A DNA stretch of 31,029 bases, from positions 1-31,029 of the forward strand of contig JAWQRN010000347.1 in the NCBI GenBank assembly GCA_033557685.1, given 5' to 3'. Under the pieces are notes generated by a model, which was not told the origin of the DNA, did no database searches, and saw nothing but the letters and a program-made list of their open reading frames with translations. The DNA is from Sperchopsis tessellata (Eukaryota; Arthropoda; Insecta; Coleoptera; Hydrophilidae). A program made the position numbers and the translations under genes. Positions 9,027-18,379 of this stretch are shown here, in pieces; the stretch's first letter is position 1, and every line of letters starts with the position of its first letter.

Positions 9027-10790
9027 ATGGATTCGAAACGCTAAACTGAAGGCGCTGATAATAATTCTAAATGTAAAAGTTCTGCAATTAGTTTAGAAGA
9101 AAAGTTGAAAATAATTCGTTTGTATAAAGACGGGAAAATCAATTAATTTCGACAGTGAATGCCATAGTGGATAATGTCCGCATTCTTGAAAGCATTAAAT
9201 GTGCGGTAACGTTTAAGGGCATAATCACTACAAAGAAGAGTCTGGACCCGATATCAGAGATGGAGTACTTGTAATATCACTGGATCGAGGATCTGATACA
9301 AAATAGAATCCGTTGAGTTTTCTGAATATCCAGGAGAAGGCTTGCTATATACATAAAAAAAATTCAACGGAAGACCGGCACCACGGATACGTATAGTGTA
9401 TTCAAAGCTAGTTCTGGATAGTTCAACAGTTCAGAAAGAGTACAAATCTGCATAGCATAAAAATCACGGGTGAGACTGCAGATACAGCCGCGGCAAGTAA
9501 ATTTCCCGAGCTTTCGGCATTAATAATTGAGAAGGAGGAATATTTTCCTGAGCAAATATTTATAGTTGACGAAAGAGCTCTGTTAAGGAAGAGGCTTCCA
9601 ACGTGGACATTTATTGCACAAGAGGAAAAATTAATGCTTTGATTCAAGGTCTCAAAAGATCGGATCACTGGTATGCTTGACGGAAACACTTGACACTTAA
9701 AACTCTTACAGTGTACCATTCCCTGAGAAAGCCAGCCTTTCAGAACATTGACCCATGTATGATGACCGTAATCTGGAAATCCAATACCAATGCTTGTGTT
9801 ACATCTATGCTATTTGCAGACTGGTTCAATAACCACTTCATTCCCCAGGTAAAAGAATTTAAATGAGTCCCGTCTAAAGCGCTTCTCCTCCTAGACAATG
9901 CTCCCGGCCACAAGTAAAAATATGGATGACGTAGAAGTAGTTCACCTGCCTCCTAGAACCACCTCACTTTTGCAACCTACGGATCAAGACGCTATTGCAA
10001 CTTTCAAAGCACACTATCTGGCGGCGTATGTTTTCCAAAGAAATCAAGGCCATTGATAGTGGTTAGGTCTTTACTCTACGTGATGTCTCGAATAATTATA
10101 ATATCCTTGATGCTATCAAAAACATTAGGGTGGCATGTAATGTCAAAGTCAAGCGGACAACAATGAACGATATTTGGAATAAATTCTGAACAAAAGTGGT
10201 GCAAAATCGTCTAAAGCAAGGAGAGCATACAATGACTGATGTGACTGTTTAGTTGACACAAGAATTACAGCAAGCGGCGCAGACGTGTGTGCAATTGACA
10301 GAAAAATTATAGCTGGAAGAATATAACGGTGACGTTAACGAGCTTCTCTTACGATGAAGAGCTTACTAATGATGACCTTTTCAGTTGGAGGCATTCCAAA
10401 ATACTATGCTGATTAAACCGCCAACTACAGATGTTAAGAAATTTACAACAAAGGGACTTGCCAAGACTTTTAACCTGGTAGGCGCAGGTCTAGCAAAATA
10501 TTAATTATTAGATCCGACCACCAAGCGGTTCGAGAGTGTAAACCATCGTATCCAGTCCGATATGTCTAGATACAAAAGCCATCTACGATGACAAAGAGCG
10601 TGTAACCACACAATCGAGACATTTTTGTGAGATGAGCTCACAACAACGTCGAGATGACAACTTGGACGTCCCCGACTACCCCAGCCTTCATCATCAAGAG
10701 TGGAATATATTGCCAGAGAACGATATTTCTCTTCACAACCATCTACCTCCAGCACTGACTCTCCCACTGCGGAGCCAAATTAGTTTTCAC
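9027..10790 (+). pseudogene. Tigger-like (pogo) transposase pseudogene
   Basis: This encodes a decayed cut-and-paste transposase. From the ATG at 9027 it reads MDSKR, a stop, then ISLEEKLKIIRLYKDGKIN (first helix-turn-helix, about 9089-9145). The CENP-B-type DNA-binding region follows, with MEYL near 9260 and later SGWF. The catalytic core keeps the first Asp in VDE (codon 9568-9570), the second in LLLLDNAPGH (codon 9894-9896) and the third in LQPTDQD (codon 9982-9984), close to the DD30D pattern of pogo. The C-terminal tail shows KGLAKTFNLVGAGLAKY, then RFESVNHRIQSDMSRYKSH, as in Tigger-derived proteins. Many stops and frameshifts make it non-functional. Open frames on the minus strand here are antisense. 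Confidence 0.85.
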
Positions 10791-10941
10791 AAGACGTGTT
10801 TTTATTTGAAAAGTAAATATTTCAGTTTGCTTTTATATTCTGTTATATATATATTTCATACTTTTATAGTTTTATTCGAATAAATGCTGATGCATGATAT
10901 TTCATTTATAAAGAAATAGTTTGAAAATAATACACAGATAC

Positions 10942-10962
10942 ATATATATATATATATATATC

Positions 10963-10986
<24 letters not shown>
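10942..10986. repeat. (TA)n microsatellite
   Basis: An AT dinucleotide tract with one CT interruption, in the 3' untranslated part of the Tigger relic. Confidence 0.95.
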
Positions 10987-10993
<7 letters not shown>

Positions 10994-11060
10994 CAAAAAT
11001 AATAAATATTTGTCGCATTACTTACGTAACACGTAATTATTTTGGGCCAGAATTTCAATA

Positions 11061-13027
11061 TAGGTATTTCTTTATGTTTTACAAGCGGAGTCTGCCATAA
11101 CTTATAGTTTCTATTTCAGTTTATAATTTTTGTACCACATATTGTGTATTCTTGTGTTCGTGTGTTAGATTTCAATAGATAGTAGTTTGTTTCACCTGTC
11201 ACGTAACACCTGTTTCACCGTCACGTCCATTATTACCCAAGTTAGGATATTACTACAGATATATCCCTAGATGCCATCTTGGGCAGGTTTAAATAATACA
11301 CAGAAGTTTAAAAGTGAGTACATTACAGCTAAAACAGTAAGTTTAAGGTGGATAATAGATTTTAAAACCTATTCAGATACCAAATACAGCAAAAAATGTC
11401 ATGTACATAAACATTTCCAACAAAACATTTGTGCACAGGTGTCAGTCTGACGCTGGACATTCTAATTTTGAATAGCATTGAATATGAACGATATGTTGAA
11501 CTAATTATTATCCATGTGAGTGATAAGATGGGTAATATTTTTTAAGTGGATGTAAACAACAAATTCAGCAGTCAAAAACTAAGTTGAAAATTATTACGTA
11601 GAGCTGCCAGCAAGCAGAATTAATGCCGTCGGACAAAGCCAGTAAATACTAGATAGACTATTTTCTAGATATATACTTGAGAGTTTAATGTTATGGGACA
11701 TAAAATGTGCATATGGTAAGAAATGGGGCTGTTTAGTAGATCTAAGTTTCATTTATTATTATTTTCGAGCACTTGATAATCTATTTCAAAAACATATTTC
11801 ATAACAGTGTTTTATCTATTATCTTAGCTTGTACCGTTATAATAGTTTTAAAACGTAATTCTGCTGAAAATACGGTCTGTGTTATTATTTGTTTTATATT
11901 TGTCAATAAAAAATTTAATAAAATGGTGTTTACATTTCGGGGGAATTCTCACCAGCATAGATGTAGAATTTATTTTTTATTAAAGTGTGAATATGTAATT
12001 TGGTTTATCAAAGATTCAAAAATGATGGTGCCATTTCGAAGCCAGAAGTTAAAAATATAATTTATCGTATTCCCTTGCTATGTTCATGCTAACATTACAC
12101 TTTTGTTTTATTCTCACCAAATAGTTCTTTGAGATTTAAAGATTCCATTAGTACCTTCCTTTTTACACTATGCATTAATAAAAGTGCTAAATTACCTTAA
12201 ATTTAAATTCTTTTCATCTTAAATATCAGTGTATGATAAAAGTTCGCAAAGCTTAAATTATGCCGTAGTATTTTAATTAAGCACAAATCAAAAAAAATGT
12301 TCGTTCTTTTGGTGCAGAAACAGGAATACATACCCCTTCGTTTTTGTAAATTTCGTACTGTGTGAACACATTTTAGTATTATTAATATCCAGAAATAAGA
12401 GGTAACAAGTTTTCGGGTTGACGACTGGCCATCAGCCAAGGCATGTTGCTTTCTTGATGTATTAGGAAAATAAATGTTCCCCTTTGAAATATAAAATAGG
12501 GCATTTATTTCTACGGAGCTTAAGTCAAGCGTCCTTCTTGCGCTTTGTCTTGGTATATGAGTGTTCATCGCTTACCACTTCCGAGAATTCTTATGTTTTC
12601 TAACAGGCTAATCTGCAACGTCGATTTGAAATACAATGTGCCACAGTTTCAATTTATTATAAGTAATTGTACCTTCTCGATATACTTAATGTGATAAATT
12701 TTTTTCAACTAAAAGAGTAATATAGATAATAGCCTCCGGCAGTAACAAAAGTTCGGTAATGTCTATTCTTAGATTTCGAATATAGTTTACTGACATAATT
12801 CAGGAAACTGTTTGTTCTTCATGTTTATAAAATAAAAATATAGCAAAAACGTAAGTTTAAAAGCAATGCAATTCTATAAATCAGAGGAAGTAAAAACAAA
12901 ATCATCACAGAATTCATAAATCATGAAAACGTGCAAACAAATATAGCCAGTACCGTAATGTGTATTCATGTTAGAAAATTTAAATTTGTGTGAGTGAATT
13001 CATTCGTTGAAGTAACATCATTCGCCT
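11061..13027. other. AT-rich stretch without recognisable genes
   Basis: The region contains a 95-residue plus-strand frame (11773-12060) and a 121-residue minus-strand frame (12203-12568). The latter has a basic, serine-rich start and no family motif I know. Neither shows a codon pattern or neighbourhood that supports a gene. Confidence 0.45.
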
Positions 13028-13115
13028 TGAAAATGTCCCTTATAACAGTGGACAACACGTCGGCACTTGTCAGAGTCTCTACACGGTTTCCACCTGGAAT
13101 CAACATTCATATTTT
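13028..13115 (+). repeat. Short PLE-terminal-like fragment
   Basis: AATGTCCCTTATAACAGTGG followed by ACAACACGTCGGCAC resembles the AATGTCCCCTGCAACGG module of the PLE terminal regions at 7080 and 16880. The next part, with TTTCCACCTGGAA, resembles a stretch at 29455-29510. It lies just beyond the env end of the errantivirus-like relic. The match is short and the family is inferred. Confidence 0.4.
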
Positions 13116-13329
13116 AATATTGTTTCCGTAAGTGAAGAAAGTTCCTGCTGTGTTTCGTAGTTCAGTTTGAATAAAATAACACTATAATGGTTTCTATAAG
13201 AACCTGAGTTTCGAATTCGTATTTTTCCTTTCTCCAATAGCCACATATCTGGTCGATGCTTAATTACTACAGATTTTACGTATATCTAAGAATAATTCTA
13301 TTACCGCTATGATGCTATAATACCGATAT

Positions 13330-13992
13330 TATACTTTTAATTTGCAAAATGTTAGAGAATTTCCGATATTTTGAGAAATGTACAAAATTTTGTTGTAAAG
13401 AATTGATTATACAGATCCTTTTCAAAAATAATATCTTTTGTTATGCTCGATCTATTATTATTCGATTTATTAGGAAAATATTTGACTTTAAAAATAATTC
13501 TTTATATTGAACATCTTGTACAGTATTGTTAAATTTTTGTACAATATTGTGGTAGATTGGATATTGCATTTTTAACTGATTTTACAAATTTTGCTGATTT
13601 GATCGCATGTGTTGCAGAATATTATCTATTATTTCACCATTTTGTGCACGTAAGATACCGCTTAATGTTTTTATAATTGCTCCAAATCTATTAACTCTTC
13701 TACTATTTGTTACGGGTGCGTTAATATTAATTTTCTCATTAATTGTACTTGGTCTAAAGTCTATAACTTGAATATAGTTATTTAATCCATTCATTAATAT
13801 TAGGATTTCATTATGACTAGCTAATTTAAGTTTTTGATACTGAATATTAATTCTATTATATCTCCTAATATGGGTACTAAATTTAAATAATGGACAAACA
13901 TGTGTTCTGTACGTTGTAATTTGACAGTACCTAGATTGATCGATAGAATGCCTAAGTTGGTGGTGAACTTTTTTTTTATTTCTGCGCCCCAT
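13330..13992 (-). pseudogene. Errantivirus env-like fragment
   Basis: The open minus-strand frame runs 13992-13582 (136 residues). Its first residues (RRNKKKVHH) look like the integrase C-terminus running into the env frame. Farther on, KLASHNEILILMNGLNNYI is followed by the basic run NSRR and FGAIIKTLSGIL, which resembles the cleavage and fusion-peptide region of errantivirus and baculovirus F-type envelopes. Helical, Asn/Gln-rich sequence (NNTVQDVQY) continues past the stop at 13582 to about 13330. A signal peptide, most of the surface subunit and a clear membrane anchor are missing. The context after integrase supports env. The gene is clearly dead. Confidence 0.62.
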
Positions 13993-14853
13993 TCAATTAA
14001 GACGATTAACCTAGAAGATTTTTAAAATCATAAGAATTTTTCCTAGGTCTCTTTATATTTGAAAGAACTATCTTTTTCTGTATAATTATAGTGAGTGTGG
14101 TTTATTCTTGTATTTTTAACCGAATATTTGCTTCTCTTACTTTTTCTGAATTGAATTTATTTTTCTATTGTTTTTGCCTATTTTTTACAAAAACCTTCTT
14201 CGGAATTTCTGGCAAGTTTTCTCTTGTTAATTTTGTTAATTTTCATTTTTTTGTTGAATATAGGAAATAAGCTTTTTATACAGTTGTTAATTTTTTCTTT
14301 GTGATTAACAATTAACTTATTCATCACGTGCATGTCAATTTCTACATTGAAGGGTGACTCAGTTCCTTAGTGGCCTGTCGTTATTTCGTAAGTTTTAACT
14401 TTGTGACTGTGTGAATACTGTTATTATCAGCTAAACTAGTGCAGTGTAGTTTGAAATCGATAGGGTCGTGTTTGTAAACAGTTTGATTATTAAATATTCG
14501 AATAAGTTATATTAAGGTTGAATGCAAAGTTTTAATAGTTCTTTTCCTACTGAATTTTTGAATTCTGGACCTTTGTCTGATATTATTTGTTCAGGTATGC
14601 AATGGTGTGTAAAATATTTTAATAAATTGTTCGAAATATCTATACCTTTGGAATATTTTAACAAATATTCTTGGGCATATAATGAAAATGAATCAATGAT
14701 GGTAAAAAATTTTGCTTTCTCTATTGTTATACTGTCAACGTGTAATATTTGAATAGGTCTAGTTGTAGTACGTGTTACATTGAAATGTAATTTTAGTGGA
14801 TTTCGATAGTATTTTGTTACTTGACATATTTCACAATTACTAATAAAAGTTGT
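13993..14853 (-). pseudogene. Gypsy integrase, central and C-terminal part
   Basis: Open from 14865 to 14512, the minus strand reads FISNCEICQ (the Cys pair of the zinc-binding domain), then LHVDSITIEKAKFFTIIDSF with the first catalytic Asp, then IISDKGPEF with the second. The region to about 13993 is frameshifted but keeps YEITTGH, VNHKEKIN and a basic C-terminal tail, as in gypsy integrases. The catalytic Glu region is degraded near 14500. The zinc-binding domain's His half lies on the far side of the insertion at 14854-17024. Confidence 0.85.
14834..14853. repeat. Flanking repeat (target-site duplication), left
   Basis: CAATTACTAATAAAAGTTGT matches CAATTATTAATAAAAATTTG and the following T at 17025-17045, apart from one substitution and a small difference near the end. 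Both copies encode the same integrase segment. Confidence 0.7.
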
Positions 14854-14854
14854 C

Positions 14855-15155
14855 CAAGGAAACACCAGTAATTATAAAGTTACTTTATTGAGCAATAGCC
14901 GACATGTTTCGAAGCACTTGTCTCATCTTCAGGACTGAATTAATAAGTAGATGTTTATTAAAATCTAAAACAAAAGGCACTTCTCAGCAGAGTTTTGTTT
15001 TCGCTGTTCTGCTGTCGTTGTTTTTCTACTAGCCTGTGCTTTTAGATAATAATCAACATCTACATATTAATTAAGCCCTGAAGATGAGGCAGGTGCCTCG
15101 AAACATGTCGACTATTACTCAATAAAGCAACTTTATAATTACTGGTGTTTCCTTG
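14855..15155. repeat. Fold-back element with about 101-bp inverted arms
   Basis: The arms at 14855-14955 and 15055-15155 are inverted copies that I count as 92 matches over 101 positions. The spacer is about 100 bp, and weaker symmetry continues into it. Each arm starts CAAGGAAACACCAGTAATTA reading inward. The arms carry symmetrical AATAAA words pointing outward (14884-14889 on the minus strand, 15120-15125 on the plus strand) and CGAAACATGTCG-type words. No open reading frame is present. Confidence 0.85.
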
Positions 15156-15159
15156 AAAA

Positions 15160-16810
15160 ATTTCCTGTATTATTTATTTTACTTATAGGATAATATTTTA
15201 GTCCCACACACGTAATAATCTTTCCATTTATCTCGTTGGCTTTGAAGTATAAACATGTTTATATCCGATAAATGGGTTATAACCGTCGACCTGTCATTCT
15301 GTTCTATACCAGCGTGGCCTTTTACCCATGCAATAATTATATCCTTCTCTTTGCTTATCTCATAAAATTTCTGTGCTAAATCTATAAGCAGATGATTTTT
15401 GTTTTTTATAACCATGCACTCCAAGTTGGTAACTGCACTCTTACAATTTGTTAGGATGACAAATGTGTCATGCGATATCTCCCGTGTATAATTTATTGCG
15501 TTTCCAGTAGGAAATTTCTCGGCTGAAAACATCGAACACTGTCCTTGCAATTTCCACTGTTTACGTTATCCACTGTCAGCATCATGAAAGCACTACCACT
15601 GCGTCTCCAGTCTTTAAACCATCGGTACAACTTAATTTGTACTCCATTTACTCGATATATCATGTATAAATTCAATTTGTCAAAATTTATGTGGAATTTT
15701 TGAATAGACAGGAAGGGAATATGTGCTTACCTTTTAATCAATAGTATAATCCTTTAAGTAATTTAAGGGTACATTTATTGTGAACACATTTTTCTTAAGG
15801 GAGTTGAGATTCAAGTAACTATCGACTAAAAGTGGTGTTGGTTTTACCCTCCAGTAAGAATGTATTGAAAGCAAAATCGATAATTCATGAAGGCTATATC
15901 AACTTTGCGATTGTTTACTGTTTAACGTAATGCAGAGTCTCTGTCCCAATACATTTCTTCTATACGACAATGATAATACGAATTCAATACATCTACATGC
16001 GAACACCTCATGATTCCCATACAAATCCGCAGATATTTATTTTCAAGAACTTTTAATTTTTCTAGATGACATTTACTTCCTGATCCATAAAATACCAACC
16101 CAAAATCCAACGCAGACTACATAAATTGTTTAAAGAATTTCAAGGAAATCGTTGGGCATTCTCTCCATTAATTATGATCCACTGCCCTTAAGACACTTAA
16201 ACCTTTTCTGCTCTTTTCATTATATAATTTATATGTTGTTTCCAGTTTAGTGTTTTATCAATAGCTCCCAGGGCAATCCCAGGGAGAATTGCGCCCGCTC
16301 TCTAGTAAAGGTGCAAACCGCAGATTTAGTTTCAGATATTTCAAGATTATTCTTTATGGACCACTCCCTCAAGCCGTGCATGGCCCCGGACAGTATTTCG
16401 TGATTCTCGTCTACATTAAATGACTCGGTTTATAAAAATACTTCGTCAGCATATTGCAACAATCGAATAGAATTTTCAAAAATAAGTTTCATATCAGCTA
16501 CTCATAAAACATGAAGTAAGTGACTCAAAATTCCCCCCGTAATTCGTTGACCTATTGTTCCTTCACTGGATTTGACATATTTCTCTATTGGAGTATAGAG
16601 ATATTATATTACTTATAAATTTATCTGCTAAACTGAAATGCTTAAATTTTTCACCTAAAATCTGCAACTGAGCAATATCATATGTCCCCTTTGCATCTAG
16701 AAACAATGCCGTAATACTGTCCATTGTAGACCTTCCCTTACTAAACCTAAACTGGCTATTTGAAAATAATGATTTAGTCTCCAGCCACCATTCAAATTTT
16801 AATTTAATAA
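15160..16810 (-). pseudogene. I-group-like LINE relic: RT, thumb and RNase H
   Basis: The minus strand starts within the RT, reading EWWLETKSLFSNSQF, FSKGRSTMDSITALFLDAKG, then after frame changes RITGGILSHLLHVL and LLQYADEVF near 16440. That last motif is the catalytic YADD box with the second Asp replaced by Glu. The thumb piece at 16110-15922 reads MDFGLVFYGSGSKCHLEKL and YLRICMGIMRCS. An RNase H domain follows: a frameshifted YTDG-type start (near 15625), FSAE, LTNCKSAV (the usual TDSKSA Asp is Asn) and WVKGHAGIEQND. RNase H after RT points to the I/LOA/Outcast group rather than Jockey or RTE. The endonuclease is missing, so the copy is 5'-truncated, and it carries many stops. Confidence 0.8.
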
Positions 16811-17024
16811 TCTTGAGGTTTTCCAGGAGATAACTGTATGTTGGCTTTTGTTTTTGCCAACGTTTCGACCGCCGTTGCAGGGGACATTATCAATATATGT
16901 AGCTCTTAAAAGTTCTAATTAAACATTGCCATATAGCTCTGAAAAGTGCTAATTGTAGGTTCCGACCAGCTCTAAAAGTGCTAATAGTAGAATAACATGT
17001 AGCTCTCACAAGTGCTACTCAAGT
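16811..17024 (-). mobile_element. PLE terminal region (pLTR-like) with about 33-bp hairpin repeats, copy 2
   Basis: Read on the plus strand, AGCTCT recurs at 16901, 16935, 16968 and 17001, spacing 34, 33 and 33 bp. Each unit can fold on itself; the clearest is GTAGC-10 nt-GCTAC at 16999-17018. Next to the array (minus strand) lie TGTCCCCTGCAACGGCGG, CGAAACG and a perfect hairpin GTTGGC-10 nt-GCCAAC, then AAAACCTCAAGA. This matches 6940-7150 in module order and sequence. It starts exactly at the right-hand integrase repeat, so it forms one border of the composite insertion. Confidence 0.75.
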
Positions 17025-17045
17025 CAATTATTAATAAAAATTTGT
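17025..17045. repeat. Flanking repeat (target-site duplication), right
   Basis: This is the second copy of the repeat at 14834-14853, differing by one substitution and a small change near its right end. It encodes the same integrase residues as the left copy. Confidence 0.7.
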
Positions 17046-17660
17046 ATTGATTTTCGTTGGTTAGGCCAGTAAGTGCTTTTTATTCGATTTTTAGTTTCAG
17101 CGATTCCTCTATGATTTGTGTTGGATTCGTGATAATTTTTGATAGTTTGGATGATTTCATCTTCATCTTCTATATCTATTAATTTTTTGGTACATTTCAT
17201 GTTAATTTGTTAATTTGTTAGTTTTTGAAGAATTTTTGAAGTGTTACACTAAATTCTTCGTATATTTCGTCTTCTAAATAAATAAAATATTTAATATGTG
17301 GTATTATATATTCCTTAGTAAATTTGACAATGTCTATTTCAAAATTGTTGTTCCAAAATTTATCATGTTCATTTTTTATCTCTATATAAAAAGTTAATTT
17401 GTGAAATGGTGGTGAATACGATATTCTCTATATAATAATAGGATGTTTTCCAAAATATGCAGGACATTCTAAAATGAGGATACCTATTATATGGTGTTAT
17501 TGATGATAATGCACAGTTGCATTATTATCGCCGTCTAAATCTTCTACTTCAACTACTAGTGACTCGGTTTCGTCGCGATTGTTAGATGCAGGTTGCTGTG
17601 TTTCTATATAAAGTTCAATTCTGAATAAGATATTTGCGTTTTGATTAAAATTATTTCTAA
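17025..17660 (-). pseudogene. Gypsy linker and integrase N-terminal zinc-binding half
   Basis: The minus strand past RNase H reads an acidic linker (LVVEVEDLDGDNNATVH), then a long diverged stretch ending in a highly acidic run. It then enters EIIQTIKNYHESNTNHRGIA at about 17150-17090, the His-His part of the HHCC integrase zinc domain, followed by RIKSTYWPN. It stops at the insertion border. The matching Cys-Cys part is at about 14830, beyond the insertion. Confidence 0.8.
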
Positions 17661-17935
17661 TTCGTATTCTTTTAATTTGAAATTAATCTCTTTCACTGAA
17701 AATAACCAGTGGAGTGGTTTATGGTCTGTAACCATTTTAAATTGTCTGCCAAAAATATTTGGTCTTAAATATTAGACTACCCATATGGTCGATAAGGGTT
17801 ATTTTTCTGTTGCAGAATAATTTAATTCGCAATTGCTCAAGGTTCTACTAGCAAATGCTATTGGTAGATCTGAACCAAATTTACCTTGTGATAATACTGA
17901 CAATATGACCTAGCTATGTCACTTCCTTTCTTAAA
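17661..17935 (-). pseudogene. Gypsy RNase H domain
   Basis: Minus-strand fragments read DLPIAFASRTLSNCELNYSA, then after a stop FGRQFKMVTDHKPLHWLFS and KLKEYELEI. This is the order of the retroelement RNase H that removes RNA from the RNA/DNA hybrid. The TDHKPL Asp is retained. The N-terminal catalytic Asp region is degraded and stops are present. Confidence 0.85.
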
Positions 17936-18110
17936 AATTCTGACTTGTCAATTTGTGTTTTGAAATTAGATTTCCTTAATCTTTCAAAACTAACGCTGAA
18001 TATAATTAAATCGTCGATAGTCTAACACTCTTTCGTTAACACGCAGAGTATTGTCCATTATGCGTTGTAGTATGTCAAAGTATGCTACCTTATATATTAT
18101 ATTAAAATAA
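17936..18110 (-). pseudogene. Gypsy reverse transcriptase, palm end (second IDD motif)
   Basis: The minus strand reads ILQRIMDNTL, a one-base shift, IDDLIIFS (IDD codons at 18010-18018), then FERLRKSNFKTQIDKSEFLR and GHIV. These are the usual steps from the catalytic YxDD box into the RT thumb of gypsy elements, collinear with the RNase H that follows. The part of RT that should precede it is not continuous: the next sequence upstream is unrelated and then a second IDD motif appears at 18409. Confidence 0.8.
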
Positions 18111-18120
18111 TATCCGTACG

Positions 18121-18310
18121 CTACTAGTGATATCTGGTGGGGAAAAACAGGTGTGCTAGTTATCGGGAAGAGGCAAGGGGATCGGCAGGCTGCTTCGAGT
18201 TATCAAGGATAAGATGTATCCGAAAAGGCCGTCCAGATAATTACGAAGATATTTTGTGCGAATGTGTGATATCCTTCAGAAACATACCACTTAGCAGGAT
18301 ATAATTATAA
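18121..18310. other. Less AT-rich sequence between two gypsy RT fragments
   Basis: About 190 bp that is less AT-rich than its neighbours and has no gypsy coding content separates the two RT pieces. Its edges carry GATATC at about 18130 and 18268, and AGTTATC occurs twice inside. It could be a short mobile element, a piece of LTR or filler DNA from a rearrangement; nothing in it decides between these. Confidence 0.4.
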
Positions 18311-18379
18311 TTTTTGAATTATTACTCTGTTTATCTTTAATATTGGCGCCCATACATTTTATTATTATATTTTATTAGT

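Larger units (their letters stand above)
8606..11060 (+). mobile_element. Tigger/pogo-type DNA transposon relic
   Basis: A pogo-superfamily transposon. It carries a plus-strand transposase pseudogene at 9027-10790. The left end is marked by CAGTAGCTTCCCGATTTACG at 8606, preceded by the TA target dinucleotide, as expected for this superfamily. Related TTACGTAA words recur nearby (8621-8645). The right end is not firmly located: a degenerate stretch with TTACGTAACACGTAATT near 11020-11045 is the best candidate. A (TA)n tract lies between the transposase and that candidate end. Confidence 0.7.
14854..17024 (-). mobile_element. Composite 2.17-kb insertion inside the gypsy integrase
   Basis: Between two halves of one integrase domain lie three parts: a 301-bp fold-back unit (14855-15155), an RNase H-bearing LINE relic (about 15160-16810), and a PLE-terminal-like sequence (16811-17024). 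The outer borders coincide with a 20-21-bp near-identical repeat, so the composite could have arrived as one insertion or grown by later nesting within it. The order of events cannot be settled from one copy. Confidence 0.7.

Noticed and set aside
10501..10767. Minus-strand 88-residue frame.
   Set aside because: It is antisense to the Tigger C-terminal tail, which reads collinearly on the plus strand.
11020..11060. TTACGTAACACGTAATT as the firm right terminal repeat of the Tigger element.
   Set aside because: It shares the TTACGTAA word with the left end but the outer CAGTAG end is not found, so the boundary is left tentative.
15055..15125. CTGAAGATGAGGCAGGTGCC followed by TCGAAACATGTC, considered as a hammerhead ribozyme.
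   Set aside because: The CTGATGA half of the core is interrupted and no proper cleavage triplet and stem III arrangement is visible. Only the GATGA/CGAAAC similarity remains.
15151..16827. CCTTGAAAAATTTCCTG (15151-15167) and TCTTGAGGTTTTCCAGG (16811-16827) as a target-site duplication of the I-like LINE.
   Set aside because: Only about nine of seventeen positions match, too few to claim a duplication.
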